From Thermoactinomyces mirandus (GTDB lineage Bacteria > Bacillota > Bacilli > Thermoactinomycetales > Thermoactinomycetaceae), in the NCBI RefSeq assembly GCF_013868055.1, contig NZ_JACEOL010000014.1, forward strand, positions 62,001-126,000: DNA of 64,000 nt, read 5' to 3'. Of this stretch, positions 53,920-63,690 are shown in pieces. A program made the translations under genes and the position numbers. The notes under the pieces are model-generated. The model did no database searches. It saw nothing but the letters and a program-made list of their open reading frames with translations, and had not been told where the DNA came from. Positions within the stretch are counted from its first letter, which is position 1, and every line of letters begins with the position of its first letter.

Positions 53920-54504
53920 ATGGCCAAACGGACAGGAGAAAAGTATGAGGCCATTATTGAGGCTGCTGTACGAGTCATTGCCGAAAATGGATATCACAAC
54001 GCCCAAGTATCAAAAATTGCCCGTGAAGCCAAAGTGGCAGATGGTACCATTTACCTTTATTTCAAAAACAAGGACGATGTTTTGATTTCCCTGTTTAATG
54101 AGAAGATGGGTTCCTTCATTACCAGTGTGGAAAAAGCGATAAGCAAGGAAGCCTCTCCTGTGGAGCAGTTGCGAAAGTTGATCCGGCTTCATTTCAAGCA
54201 CCTTGAAAAGGACCGCAAGCTGGCACTGGTGACACAAATTGAGCTCCGGCAGGCAAATCCTGAAGTGAGAAAAGGAATTGGGAAAGTGTTAAAAAGATAC
54301 TTCATTGTCATCGATAGCATCCTTGAAAAAGGAAAAAGTTCAGGTGTATTTTACGAAGATTTGGACATTCGCATCGCTCGCAAAATGGTTTTTGGCACAT
54401 TGGATGAAACGGTGACATCGTGGATCATGAATGATTTCAAGTACAGTTTGTCAGATCAGGCAGATGCCATACACCGATTGTTTATTCATGGAATGAGCAA
54501 ATAG
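53920..54504 (+). CDS. fadR: TetR-family fatty acid degradation regulator FadR
   Basis: A repressor of beta-oxidation genes, released by long-chain acyl-CoA in Bacillus. The 194-residue protein has the TetR helix-turn-helix (YEAIIEAAVRVIAENGYHNA, VSKIAREAKVADGTIYLYFKNKDDVL) and a variable helical ligand domain. ATG 53920 is preferred over TTG 53914 for spacing to GAGAGGA. It lies in the acyl-CoA operon and has its own perfect operator upstream. Confidence 0.94.
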   Translation: MAKRTGEKYEAIIEAAVRVIAENGYHNAQVSKIAREAKVADGTIYLYFKNKDDVLISLFNEKMGSFITSVEKAISKEASPVEQLRKLIRLHFKHLEKDRKLALVTQIELRQANPEVRKGIGKVLKRYFIVIDSILEKGKSSGVFYEDLDIRIARKMVFGTLDETVTSWIMNDFKYSLSDQADAIHRLFIHGMSK

Positions 54505-54534
54505 AAAATGCCAAAGAGCTAGGGGGAGTGGGAG

Positions 54535-55314
54535 ATGGACATCCTGGTTTGTTTAAAACAGACATTTGACACAGAAGAACAAATTACCATTGAAAATGGA
54601 CAGATCAGTGAGGATGGCGTTGAATTTGTGATCAATCCTTATGATGAATACGCGGTGGAAGAAGCGATTCGCCTGAAACAGGAACACGGCGGAGAAGTCA
54701 CCGTTCTTACCATCGGCCCGGAACGGGCGGAACAGGCTGTCCGCACAGCGATGGCAATGGGAGCGGATAAAGGCGTCATACTCGATACCGAAGATCTGGA
54801 TGAAGAGATGGATGAACATTCAGTCGCCCATCTTCTTGCAGCAATGATTGAAGAAGAAGATCTGGAATATGACATCATTTTGTGCGGCTATATGGCAGTC
54901 GACGACGGGGCTGCCCAAGTGGGGCCCAGACTGGCGGAACTGCTTGACATTCCCCATATCTCCACCATTACCAAATTGGAAATCAAGGATGAAAAGGTAA
55001 TTGTGGAAAAAGATGCGGAAGGAGATGTTGAACACATTGAGTCGAAGCTGCCGATTTTGGTGACAGCGCAGCAAGGTTTGAATGATCCTCGTTATCCTTC
55101 GCTTCCGGGAATCATGAAGGCGAAAAAGAAACCGATTTCCCGTCTGGATCTGGATGATCTTGACCTTGATGAGGAAGACATCCAGGCCAAAACGGAAACA
55201 CTGGAAATCTTTTTGCCGCCCAAAAAACAGGCCGGAAAAATCCTGCAAGGGGATATAAAGGACCAGGCCAGGAAACTTGTCCGGCTGTTGCACTCTGAAG
55301 CAAAGGTAATCTAA
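54535..55314 (+). CDS. etfB: Electron transfer flavoprotein beta subunit
   Basis: Forms, with EtfA, the soluble acceptor of electrons from acyl-CoA dehydrogenases. The 259-residue protein has the family start MDILVCLKQTFDTE and the EtfB signature region (TVLTIGPERAEQAVRTAMAMGADKGV, GYMAVDDGAAQVGPRLAELLDIP). It starts 30 nt after fadR behind AGGGGGAGTGGGAG. Confidence 0.96.
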   Translation: MDILVCLKQTFDTEEQITIENGQISEDGVEFVINPYDEYAVEEAIRLKQEHGGEVTVLTIGPERAEQAVRTAMAMGADKGVILDTEDLDEEMDEHSVAHLLAAMIEEEDLEYDIILCGYMAVDDGAAQVGPRLAELLDIPHISTITKLEIKDEKVIVEKDAEGDVEHIESKLPILVTAQQGLNDPRYPSLPGIMKAKKKPISRLDLDDLDLDEEDIQAKTETLEIFLPPKKQAGKILQGDIKDQARKLVRLLHSEAKVI

Positions 55315-55333
55315 TAGCGAGGGGGAGCAAACG

Positions 55334-56320
55334 ATGAGCAAACATGTTCTTGTTCTGTCTGATGTACGGGAAGGAAAATTGCGGAATGTCAGCTTTGAAT
55401 CCATAGCGGCTGCAAAACTGGCAGCTGACGGCGGTCAGGTAACTGCAGCTGTCTTCGGCAGTTATGCCAAAGACCTGGCTCAGCCGCTTTCGCAGTACGG
55501 GGCGGACCGGGTTATTGCCGTGACCAGCAGTGAACTGGATCAATATACAACCGATGTATATTTCCAGGCTTTTAAAAAAGTGATCGAGCACGTAAACCCG
55601 GATGTCATATTTACTGGCCATACATCAGTGGGAAAAGACCTGTGCCCCAGAATTGCAGCCCATCTGGGCTATGGTTTGATCAGTGACTGTATCCATGTGG
55701 AGGTAAAAGACGGGAAAATAGTATTTACCCGTCCGATTTACGCCGGCAAAGCTTTTGTAAAGAAAGTGGTCAAAGACGGCGTGATCTTTGCAACCATCCG
55801 CCCCAATAACATTCCCCGGAATGAACCGGATATGAGCCGCACTCCCAATGTTGAGGAGCTGAAAGTGGATCTGGAACCGGATTCATTGCGCACGTTGGTA
55901 AAGAATATTGTGAAGAAATCTTCTGGTGGCGTTGACCTGTCTGAAGCGAGTGTTGTTGTTTCCGGTGGACGCGGTATGAAGAGCGAGGATGGATTTAAAA
56001 TACTTTATGAACTGGCTGGCGTATTGGGAGGAGCTGTTGGAGCTTCCCGCGGCGCATGTGATTCCGGCTATTGTGATTATGCTTTGCAGATCGGGCAGAC
56101 CGGAAAAGTGGTGACCCCAGATTTGTATATCGCCTGTGGCATTTCCGGGGCAATCCAGCATCTGGCCGGGATGTCCAACTCCAAGGTGATTGTTGCCATC
56201 AACAAAGATCCGGAAGCCCCCATTTTCCAGGTGGCAGACTATGGGATTGTTGGCGATCTGTTTGAAGTTGTTCCTTTGCTGACCGAAGAATTCAGGCAGC
56301 TGTTAAATGACCAATCCTAA
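55334..56320 (+). CDS. etfA: Electron transfer flavoprotein alpha subunit
   Basis: FAD-binding partner of EtfB. The 328-residue protein has the N-terminal EtfA domain and the C-terminal FAD-binding segment ([72 protein letters not shown]). It starts 19 nt after etfB behind GAGGGGGAG. It is last in the operon, with a strong terminator downstream. Confidence 0.97.
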   Translation: MSKHVLVLSDVREGKLRNVSFESIAAAKLAADGGQVTAAVFGSYAKDLAQPLSQYGADRVIAVTSSELDQYTTDVYFQAFKKVIEHVNPDVIFTGHTSVGKDLCPRIAAHLGYGLISDCIHVEVKDGKIVFTRPIYAGKAFVKKVVKDGVIFATIRPNNIPRNEPDMSRTPNVEELKVDLEPDSLRTLVKNIVKKSSGGVDLSEASVVVSGGRGMKSEDGFKILYELAGVLGGAVGASRGACDSGYCDYALQIGQTGKVVTPDLYIACGISGAIQHLAGMSNSKVIVAINKDPEAPIFQVADYGIVGDLFEVVPLLTEEFRQLLNDQS

Positions 56321-56345
56321 CTGGCTGTTTTCATAGATTATTGTA

Positions 56346-56381
56346 AAAAAGAGCACAAATACAAGTATTGTGCTCTTTTTA
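56346..56381 (+). terminator. Terminator of fadR-etfBA
   Basis: AAGAGCACAA and TTGTGCTCTT form a 10-bp stem around TACAAGTA, followed by TTT; an A-run precedes the stem, so it can act in both directions. Confidence 0.9.
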
Positions 56382-56399
56382 TATTTGCTAACAAAAATG

Positions 56400-56429
56400 T
56401 TGGTACTTTTTTTTGTAAAGTGGTATACT
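56400..56429 (+). promoter_or_regulatory. trxA promoter
   Basis: TTGGTA (56400-56405), 18 nt, extended -10 TGG-TATACT (56424-56429). Confidence 0.65.
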
Positions 56430-56505
56430 ATCACTATAAAAAATAAAACATAAGATTGCCGATGAAAAAGCATTTGTGTATGATGAATTAAGGAGGAGAT
56501 TATGT

Positions 56506-56829
56506 ATGGCGATCATAGAAGTTACTGATCAGAATTTTTCCAAAGAAGTGCAAAGTGCGGAGGCAGGATTGGTATTGGTCGACTTTTGGGCACCATGGTG
56601 TGGTCCTTGCCGCATGGTTGCACCCGAATTGGAAAAAGTAAGTGATGAAATGGGTGACAAAGTCACCATCGCAAAACTTAACGTAGACAATAACCCGCAA
56701 ACAGCAGGCAATTTTGGAGTAATGAGTATTCCAACCCTAATGTTGTTTAAAAACGGCCAGGCAGTTTCCAAAATCGTAGGAGCCCAGCCAAAAGAACAAT
56801 TGATTGCCTGGTTAAAAGAACATCTTTAA
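56506..56829 (+). CDS. trxA: Thioredoxin
   Basis: A 107-residue general disulfide reductant with [10 protein letters not shown] active site (Cys33, Cys36) and cis-Pro segment [10 protein letters not shown]. The ATG at 56506 is in frame and 8 nt after AAGGAGGAG; the ATG four bases earlier is out of frame. It is monocistronic with its own promoter and terminator. Confidence 0.97.
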   Translation: MAIIEVTDQNFSKEVQSAEAGLVLVDFWAPWCGPCRMVAPELEKVSDEMGDKVTIAKLNVDNNPQTAGNFGVMSIPTLMLFKNGQAVSKIVGAQPKEQLIAWLKEHL

Positions 56830-56868
56830 TCAAATGACAAAAGGACGATGCCGTGATGGTATCACCTG

Positions 56869-56904
56869 AGGCTGTTGACAAAGGAAGGTCAACAGCCTTT
56901 TTCT
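56869..56904 (+). terminator. Terminator of trxA
   Basis: GAGGCTGTTGAC and GTCAACAGCC form a strong stem, then TTTTT. Confidence 0.9.
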
Positions 56905-57375
56905 GTAGAATTGGATTATAAAACATTCCAAAGGATGCTTTCCTGTGATCAGAACCAACACAGCCGGAGAATTTCACCGTCACTATAGAGGACTTTGTCC
57001 CTCAAAATCCATCTGTCAAGGAAAATCAATGTAACGATTGACTTTTCGTAGATGGACGGTCGCTGCATTGCAAAGACACGGCCGGCTTTGTGTTAATCCT
57101 GACATATTGTCCAAAGACCTGTCCAAAGATATGGACTCGCTAAGGAAAAATGCCGGGGAGTGTGTTTGGAAAATCCGTTCAGGTGAAAGAGGAAAACAAC
57201 GAAACAGGCGACGTAGCCGAAACCACCAGACACAGCTTCGCTGACGCAACCGTTACTCAGCCTTGTCGGGGAAGGAACTCAAAGGGATGATGAAGCCGTT
57301 TTTTGACCTTTTTTAAAAAACCCGTTTCATACGGTTTCATAAAATCCCTTCCGGAAGTCCTTTGTACAGGCGGAT
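56905..57375. other. Gene-poor gap between trxA and a convergent membrane protein
   Basis: About 470 bases. A 68-codon frame at 57038-57244 lacks a good ribosome site and resembles nothing I know. No structure or repeat stands out. Confidence 0.5.
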
Positions 57376-58134
57376 TCAGGAAAGATGAAGTTCAATGGTA
57401 TCTTTGTATTTTTTGACAAATACGGGCAAACTACATACCACGGCAAACGAAAAGACTGTCCGGAAAATCAGTCCTCCCAAATATGTAAGCGGGACGATCA
57501 GATCCTCATTGCCCAGTTGATCCAGATTAAACAGCATAAAGATGATCAGGATCATGCCTGTCAGTGAAATGGCCAAAAAAAGCTGGGTGCCCGCGGTATA
57601 AAGCAAAGCAACCGATATTTTCCCAAAGTTTTTTTTCAGCGATACAAATGCTTTTTTTATGGCTGGCCATGCTTTTAGCTGATCTTTTATGACCAGTACG
57701 GACCCGAAGAAGGACAGATATGTAAGAAAGAGATAAAAAAACAAGCTGAAAATCATGTCGAATATGACAAATAACGTGTTCTCAGAAACGGTTCCCCGGG
57801 ATATCATCGAGTAAATCAGTATGACAGGGATAACGGCAATAATGAAAATAAAAAAGTGGATTTTTAATAATTTCCAGAGATTACGGTAACTTCCGTTGAA
57901 AAAATGGCGGATGGACGAATCGTCCCGGTATAAGGCAGAAATGGTGATTTCGGTGGCACCTCCATAATAAAGAAGATAAAATGCCAAAACAAGCAGTACT
58001 GATAATAGGGGAACTTTCATGAACAACAGGATTATGTTTTCGGTCAACAAGATGGAGATGAGGACAGACAGCAGCAAAAATCCGAGCAAATAGGCAAGAA
58101 TCAGTTTACCACCATGTTTTCGAAGTAATTCCAT
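57376..58134 (-). CDS. Polytopic membrane protein, unknown
   Basis: A 252-residue protein with six or so membrane segments (AYLLGFLLLSVLISILL, VPLLSVLLVLAFYLLYY, IHFFIFIIAVIPVILIY, and others) and a short basic loop (VIKDQLKAWPAIKKAFVSLKKNFGK) typical of DUF4013/YckC-like repeated membrane proteins. I cannot assign a function. ATG 58134 has GGAGG 8 nt upstream. Confidence 0.75.
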   Translation of the reverse strand: MELLRKHGGKLILAYLLGFLLLSVLISILLTENIILLFMKVPLLSVLLVLAFYLLYYGGATEITISALYRDDSSIRHFFNGSYRNLWKLLKIHFFIFIIAVIPVILIYSMISRGTVSENTLFVIFDMIFSLFFYLFLTYLSFFGSVLVIKDQLKAWPAIKKAFVSLKKNFGKISVALLYTAGTQLFLAISLTGMILIIFMLFNLDQLGNEDLIVPLTYLGGLIFRTVFSFAVVCSLPVFVKKYKDTIELHLS

Positions 58135-58499
58135 TATGTAAACCTCCATTTTTGATTGTGAAAACTTTAGCCCAGTTTCCTATATTAAAACACAATTTCA
58201 TGTCTTTTGAATGTAGTTTGAAAAAATTAACTTGTATATTCTCTGAAAACTTGTTCACGAAAAAGAATCATTAGAACAAATTGGAGATGTGCTAAACTAT
58301 AAATAGTATTGCAGTTTGCAGACCAGTTGTCCGGAATGATCGGGACCGCTTGAAGGTGTCCCGGTCGTACCGGTGGGAAAGGCGGAAACTTAAACGGGTT
58401 TTGAACATCGCCGCCAGGAATCTGATATATCATTTAGCAAGCGAAAAAATAATAACGGATGAGATAAACGGAACTGAAGTCATGCAAGGTGGGATTCTG

Positions 58500-60272
58500 A
58501 TGGGGATCAAAGACAAGCTTTTACTTTTGCCTGATAAACCCGGATGCTATTTGATGCGAAACAGGGAAAATGAAGTTATCTATGTGGGCAAGGCAAAAAA
58601 TCTGCGGAATCGTGTCCGTTCCTACTTTACAGGCAGCCATGATGCCAAGACGCAACGACTGGTGATGGATATTGTTGATTTTGAATATATCGTTACTTCA
58701 AGCCCGTTGGAAGCCTTGATTCTGGAACTGAACCTGATCAAGAAATACCGGCCCAAATATAATGTGATGCTCAAGGATGACAAATCGTATCCATATATCC
58801 GGTTGACCAAGGAAAAACACCCGCGGCTGGAGGTAACCCGAAAGTTGAAAAAAGATGGTTCCAGGTATTTTGGACCTTATCCTCACGCCGGTGCTGCGCA
58901 GCATACCAAGAAATTGCTGGATCGCCTGTTTCCGCTTCGCAAGTGCAAAACACTTCCAAAGCGCGTTTGCCTGTATTACCATCTGGGACAGTGCGTGGCA
59001 CCTTGTGAAATGGATGTAGATCCCGGCGTTTATGATGAGATTACCAAAAAAGTGGTTCGCTTTTTAAATGGTGGAGCATTAGAGTTGAAAAATGAGCTGC
59101 AGAAGAAGATGGAAGAAGCAGCTGAAAAGCTTGAGTTTGAGCGGGCAAAAGAATACCGTGATCTAATCGGGGACATTGAATCTACCATGGAAAAACAAAA
59201 TATTGTCATGTCTGACCATAAAGATATGGACATATTTGGTTTTGCGGCGGAAAAAGGCTGGATGTGCATTCAGGTCTTCTTCATACGGCAAGGGAAATTG
59301 ATTGAACGGGAAGTATCTGTTTTCCCGCATTACAACTCTGCCGAAGAAGATTTTATTTCTTTTGTTGCCCAGTTTTATCATGAAATGCCTACAACTCCAA
59401 AAGAAATCCATTTGCCACAGGGGGTTGACGTTGAACTTCTCACAAAGCTTCTGCCCGAAGTGCGTGTCCACGTTCCCAAACGTGGCATGAAAAAGAATCT
59501 GGTTCGTATGGCTACGGAAAATGCAGAGATCGCGCTCAGGGAACGTTTTCTGCTTATGGAGCGGGACGAACAGAAGACACTCCAGGCGATGGAGGGGTTG
59601 AGCCAGGCTTTGGGAATAGGCCTTCCCCACCGGATTGAAGCGTTTGACAACTCCAACATTCAGGGAGCTGATCCGGTTTCGGCCATGGTCTGTTTTATCG
59701 ATGGAAAACCGGTGAAAAAAGAATACCGCAAATACAGGATCAGGACCGTGTCCAGTCCAAATGATGTGGAAACCATGCGGGAAGTAATCAGGCGACGATA
59801 TACGCGCGTCCTGAAAGAAAACGGCTCATTGCCCGATCTGATCCTGGTGGACGGAGGAAAGGGACAGATTCACGCGGCACAGGACGTATTGGAAAACGAA
59901 TTGGGCCTTTTCATTCCGGTAGGGGGAATGGTGAAAGATGACAAACACCAGACCGCCAGATTGATGGCCGGAGATCCGGTACAGGATGTGAAAATTGAGC
60001 GGGGCAGCGAGTCCTTTTACCTGGTCCAGCGCATCCAGGAAGAGGTTCACCGCTTTGCAATCTCTTTCCATCGGCAGGTTCGGGGCAAAAGCCTGATTCA
60101 ATCCGAATTGGACAAAATTCCGGGTGTTGGCCCGAAGCGGAGGCAACTGCTTTATAAACATTTTGGATCTCTTGAGAACATTCGCAATGCGACCATCGAG
60201 GAATTCCGTCAGGCGGGGATTGGTGATCAGCTGGCCCGGACAATCATCAATTCATTAAATAAACAAGGTTAA
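58500..60272 (+). CDS. uvrC: Excinuclease ABC subunit C
   Basis: Makes both incisions in nucleotide excision repair. The 590-residue protein has the N-terminal GIY-YIG nuclease ([20 protein letters not shown]), the zinc/Fe-S Cys region ([21 protein letters not shown]) and the UVR helix ([22 protein letters not shown]). The RNase-H-like second nuclease ([20 protein letters not shown]) and C-terminal HhH pair ([23 protein letters not shown]) follow. ATG 58500 follows AGGTGGG and gives the normal length; an in-frame extension to 58350 would add 50 unmatched residues. Confidence 0.96.
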   Translation: MGIKDKLLLLPDKPGCYLMRNRENEVIYVGKAKNLRNRVRSYFTGSHDAKTQRLVMDIVDFEYIVTSSPLEALILELNLIKKYRPKYNVMLKDDKSYPYIRLTKEKHPRLEVTRKLKKDGSRYFGPYPHAGAAQHTKKLLDRLFPLRKCKTLPKRVCLYYHLGQCVAPCEMDVDPGVYDEITKKVVRFLNGGALELKNELQKKMEEAAEKLEFERAKEYRDLIGDIESTMEKQNIVMSDHKDMDIFGFAAEKGWMCIQVFFIRQGKLIEREVSVFPHYNSAEEDFISFVAQFYHEMPTTPKEIHLPQGVDVELLTKLLPEVRVHVPKRGMKKNLVRMATENAEIALRERFLLMERDEQKTLQAMEGLSQALGIGLPHRIEAFDNSNIQGADPVSAMVCFIDGKPVKKEYRKYRIRTVSSPNDVETMREVIRRRYTRVLKENGSLPDLILVDGGKGQIHAAQDVLENELGLFIPVGGMVKDDKHQTARLMAGDPVQDVKIERGSESFYLVQRIQEEVHRFAISFHRQVRGKSLIQSELDKIPGVGPKRRQLLYKHFGSLENIRNATIEEFRQAGIGDQLARTIINSLNKQG

Positions 60273-60305
60273 AGTAGATGTTTCAACAAAGAGGGGGATG
60301 TTGCG

Positions 60306-60797
60306 GTGCAAGGTGCTCGTCAAAATATAGAAACGATGGACCCCGTTTATTTTCTGCGTCAGTACACTGGTGGACAACCTGTTTCCAAACCATTGATTCA
60401 GCTGATTCATGAATTGAGAGAAGGATACTCTTTTCCAAATGGTGTGATTAACAGTCTGTTTGAATTTTGTCTGTTGGAAAATAATTATAAAATTGTCCGT
60501 TCGGATGTGTTGGAGTTGGCGGATGAGATCTATGAAAGAAATATCCAGACCGGCCAAGAGGCTTTTTATTATCTGCAGCAGCGCAAGTATTCGCCGTCCC
60601 CGTCATCGTACTGCTCCCCGCCGGATCAAAACGAATACAATATGGATTATGTTGAAACAAACATTGCTTTACTGGCACGTCAGCTCCATGAGTTTCGCAA
60701 TGAACTGAAAGGATGCGTCCAGCGTATGAACCAGCAGATCAACAGGATTGAGTCCCGCCTGGAACAATTGACGGAAGTCATCAATAAATTGGATTGA
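60306..60797 (+). CDS. DnaB/DnaD-like domain protein
   Basis: A 163-residue protein. Its first 80 residues (DPVYFLRQYTGGQPVSKPLI, LIHELREGYSFPNGVINSLF then EFCLLENNYKI) align in pattern with the C-terminal DnaD-like domain of the DnaB encoded at 866-2305 (SPLQLLDYYQKGARIPASDV and LIHQYGLPSGVVNVLLEYVL). A Pro/Ser linker and a C-terminal coiled coil (ELKGCVQRMNQQINRIESRL) follow. It has no N-terminal DnaB domain, so it may be an accessory replication or membrane-attachment factor. It begins at GTG 60306 behind GAGGGGGATG and sits 33 nt after uvrC, likely in the same transcript. Confidence 0.7.
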   Translation: MQGARQNIETMDPVYFLRQYTGGQPVSKPLIQLIHELREGYSFPNGVINSLFEFCLLENNYKIVRSDVLELADEIYERNIQTGQEAFYYLQQRKYSPSPSSYCSPPDQNEYNMDYVETNIALLARQLHEFRNELKGCVQRMNQQINRIESRLEQLTEVINKLD

Positions 60798-60936
60798 AAA
60801 AAGATAACAAGCTCCAAGTTTCAGACAGTATGGGAGGAAGCGCTTTCAGAAATGGAAGCATGATCCAGTCCGTCGCGGACGGAAGAAGGTTTAAATCCTG
60901 AAAGTCACCTTCAGAATAAATTATGTCTACAGACTA

Positions 60937-60960
60937 AAGACCCTGGCAGGTCTTTTTTCT
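60937..60960 (+). terminator. Terminator after the uvrC-DnaB-like pair
   Basis: AAGACC (60937-60942) and GGTCTT (60949-60954) around CTGGCA-like bases, then TTTTTTC. From here to 61306 I see no supported gene. Confidence 0.7.
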
Positions 60961-61306
60961 TTTTTGCAGTATTTAGGCAAGATAGGCATTTTCTGTTTGA
61001 TCCGATATAATACATGATTAGTTGTGGTTTTACTGCCATGGAAGGTTTTAAAAAAAACAAGAGAAGGAATAAAACAGTGAAAAGCCAAACAACCTGGATA
61101 AAACTTCTCTTCTGTCCGGACAGCGGGAATTGAATCATCGGGATTTTCTCCGCTTCGATTTTTGTCTTGAATCAGGCGAAGATGCCAGGGACTTTGAGAT
61201 GTGTACTTTCAGGCTGGCACATTTTTCATGGGGCGGCGATTCCTTTATGAGCTGAAAAAGAACATCAAGCATTGGATGCAGAAAATAAAGAAAGGGTGAC
61301 ACTTCC

Positions 61307-62827
61307 ATGAAAAAGGGAATTGTCATTGGCGGCGGCGTTGCGGGACTGGCGGCAGCGATCCGGCTGGCTGCATATGGTTATGAAATTCATTTGATGGAAA
61401 AGCAGGCTTCGTTGGGAGGCCGTTGTCAGTCGTTTCAACTGGGTCGCTATTTTTTTGACGGAGAATTTATGCCGATCCTGATGCCTGAAGTTTTTGACCG
61501 CGTTTTTTGGGAAGCCGGCCAGGTTCTGGATCCGGAACTCCGCTTTATTCCTCTTCCCGTAAACAGCCGCCACTTTTTTTACAATAAAACAGTAATTGAT
61601 CTGTCTGCCGATCCTGATTACATGATGGAGCAGTTGTCCGTTTTTTCCCCGGAAGACCAGGCGGGTTTTTTTGATTACCTGTCGGAAGTTGGGCGGATGT
61701 ATGAAGTGATTGAGGAGTATGTGGTTGATAAACCCAATCACTGCTGGACCGATTTTTTCAGAAACAGGAAGCTTTGGACTTACCTGTCCGCTCATCCGTT
61801 TGAAACGCTGGATTCTTTTCACCGCCGTTATTTCAGGGATAACCGATTGCTCGCCATGATGAACCGGTATGCGCTTTACATGGGGTCTTCCCCTTATCAG
61901 GCTCCGGCCGCTCTGGCGATATTCAGCTATCTGGAAATGGTGCATGGGATCAGCTATGTGGAAGGCGGACATCAACGGTTGACAGGGGCGCTTGAGCGAT
62001 TGGCTTGCCAAACGGGTGTAACCATACATACTTCCTGTGAAGTGGAAGAGATTCTCCTGAAAGAGGACCGTGTCGTCGGGGTCAGGGCAAATGGCGAAAA
62101 GCTGGAAGCTGATTTTGTCATCAGCAATCTGGATGTGAAAAGGACACAGGAAACCCTGCTGGCGAGAAAGACCGGGCAGGAAACGTTAAGCAGTTCCGGG
62201 TTTTTGTGGCTGATCGGCGTCAAATGCCTGTTCCCCCAATTGTTGCATCATAATTACTTTTATCCTGATGATACAGCAAGGCAATACATTGATATCTTTG
62301 AACAACAGGTCTGGCCGGAATCGCCCCTGATCCATGTCGGAAATTCCAGCCTGTCTGAACCCGACCGTGCTCCGGAGGGGGCAAGCAATCTGTCCGTGAT
62401 GGTGCACGTGCCTGCGGGGCAAGCGGAAAATATGGAAACTTACCGGGAACGCTTGTTGTTTCTGCTGGAAAAAGTTTGGGGACTCAAAGGGCTGGAAGAG
62501 AATATTGAAACCGAACAAATGATGGGGCCTGCCGAGTTCGAGGAAATGACCGGAGCAGAAGGAGGGGCATTTAACGGACGGGCTTTCCGCGGGTTCCGTT
62601 CATTCATTCGTCCGCCGATGAGAGACAAAAAGGTGAACCGGCTTTATTACACCGGGTCTACCACTTATCCGGGACATGGCGGCATTTCCACCTCTGCTTT
62701 GAGTGGCCTTCACGTGGCCCGGATTATTCGGGAAGACCATGAACATATGTTGGCCATTGAAGCCAAACGGGCAGAGAAAGAAGCAAAAAAACGCGCCCGG
62801 CACCATGAAAGGGAAAACGGCTCCTGA
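61307..62827 (+). CDS. CrtN/CrtI-like carotenoid desaturase family oxidoreductase
   Basis: A 506-residue FAD-dependent amine-oxidase-fold enzyme. N-terminal dinucleotide motif GIVIGGGVAGLAAAIRLAAYG then IHLMEKQASLGGRCQSF, substrate region YMGSSPYQAPAAL, C-terminal FAD segment NRLYYTGSTTYPGHGGISTSALSG. These place it with phytoene or diapophytoene desaturases and related carotenoid oxidases. The exact reaction cannot be told, and no crtM/crtB synthase is nearby. The Lys/Glu-rich tail (last 30 residues) is unusual. ATG 61307 has AAAGGGTGAC upstream. A shared terminator follows. Confidence 0.85.
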   Translation: MKKGIVIGGGVAGLAAAIRLAAYGYEIHLMEKQASLGGRCQSFQLGRYFFDGEFMPILMPEVFDRVFWEAGQVLDPELRFIPLPVNSRHFFYNKTVIDLSADPDYMMEQLSVFSPEDQAGFFDYLSEVGRMYEVIEEYVVDKPNHCWTDFFRNRKLWTYLSAHPFETLDSFHRRYFRDNRLLAMMNRYALYMGSSPYQAPAALAIFSYLEMVHGISYVEGGHQRLTGALERLACQTGVTIHTSCEVEEILLKEDRVVGVRANGEKLEADFVISNLDVKRTQETLLARKTGQETLSSSGFLWLIGVKCLFPQLLHHNYFYPDDTARQYIDIFEQQVWPESPLIHVGNSSLSEPDRAPEGASNLSVMVHVPAGQAENMETYRERLLFLLEKVWGLKGLEENIETEQMMGPAEFEEMTGAEGGAFNGRAFRGFRSFIRPPMRDKKVNRLYYTGSTTYPGHGGISTSALSGLHVARIIREDHEHMLAIEAKRAEKEAKKRARHHERENGS

Positions 62828-62847
62828 ACGTCCGCCTGTAAGATAAA

Positions 62848-62890
62848 AAAACTGCTGACGAAACGTGAAGAAGTAGTCAGCAGGTCAAAA
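62848..62890. terminator. Bidirectional terminator between the desaturase and tatA
   Basis: CTGCTGAC and GTCAGCAG form a stem with a long loop, flanked by AAAAAA on the left and TCAAAAAA on the right, serving two convergent genes. Confidence 0.65.
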
Positions 62891-62895
62891 AAGAT

Positions 62896-63057
62896 CTATT
62901 CTTTTTTATTTTCTTTCTCTTTGCCGTTAACCGCATCGCGAAAGGATTTTAATGTTTCGCCCGTAGCTTTTCCCAATTCGGGCAGTTTTTTGGGACCGAA
63001 CAGAATCAGGGCAACCACCAGAATGATAATCAGCCCGGGAATTCCAATTGTTGCCAT
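62896..63057 (-). CDS. tatA: Twin-arginine translocase subunit TatA
   Basis: Pore-forming subunit for export of folded proteins. The 53-residue protein has a membrane helix ([17 protein letters not shown]) and the amphipathic helix starting with [20 protein letters not shown], the TatA/E signature, then a charged tail. AAAGGAGCGA lies 5-10 nt upstream of ATG 63057. tatC is not adjacent. Confidence 0.93.
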   Translation of the reverse strand: MATIGIPGLIIILVVALILFGPKKLPELGKATGETLKSFRDAVNGKEKENKKE

Positions 63058-63324
63058 TTGATCTCGCTCCTTTATCGTTTTGTCGTTTTTATTATAATCT
63101 TTTAAATATGTTTATGCCAGATAAGTTTAAGAAAAGACTTTTCTGTTTTGGCTGGAGTCGTTGGTGTGCGGAAATTTGTCGGGCTTGTTTATGGGTTGGG
63201 ATTGGATAAAGAACCATTCGCAAAAAAAATGACGCAGGATCTTCAAAAAAATTGCAGATTTTGTTCCAGGTTGCCAGAAGCAGGCTAATCTCAATATATC
63301 CCCGGGAAAAAGACAGTTTTCAAA

Positions 63325-63353
63325 TTGAACCAACTTGACAGTTGTGATATGAT
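63325..63353 (+). promoter_or_regulatory. lysC promoter
   Basis: TTGAAC (63325-63330), a 17-nt spacer and TATGAT (63348-63353), upstream of the lysine riboswitch. The stretch 63058-63324 contains no gene I can support. Confidence 0.75.
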
Positions 63354-63387
63354 CTAACAAATCAAACCACAGATGATATATCGCTCG

Positions 63388-63650
63388 CTAGGATCATGTG
63401 GACTAGAGGAGCGGCTTTTAAGAGTACTTGTCCGGAGTGGCGGGCACAAGGAAGGACAAGGAAAGGAAAATGCCGCCGAAGCTTGTTGGACATTCCGAAG
63501 GAAAACAGGCTGGTGCCGTACTCGAACAGGGACGGCACTGTCACAGAAGCCACTGCTTTTGTGGAGAGCTAATCCGCAGGGAATACGCGGGCTGGAGCGT
63601 TGGGAAACAAGGCGACAGCTAGCTATACTCTGCTGTGGCCTTCTGTTTTT
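63388..63650 (+). promoter_or_regulatory. Lysine riboswitch (L box) with terminator
   Basis: The L-box landmarks AGAGGAGCGGCTTTTAAGAGTA (about 63406 on) and GCCGCCGAAGC (about 63473) are present. The expression platform is a hairpin, AAGGCGACAGC (63609-63619) with GCTGTGGCCTT (63632-63642), followed by CTGTTTTT. Lysine binding should end transcription before lysC. Confidence 0.93.
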
Positions 63651-63690
63651 ATATAAGCGAGTTTAGACCAGCTGAGAGAGGAGAGGAACT

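Noticed and set aside
57038-57244. 68-codon frame between trxA and the membrane protein
   Set aside because: Lacks a convincing ribosome site and any recognisable pattern.
61265-62029. 254-codon minus-strand frame opposite the desaturase
   Set aside because: Antisense shadow with no ribosome site; the plus strand has clear FAD motifs.
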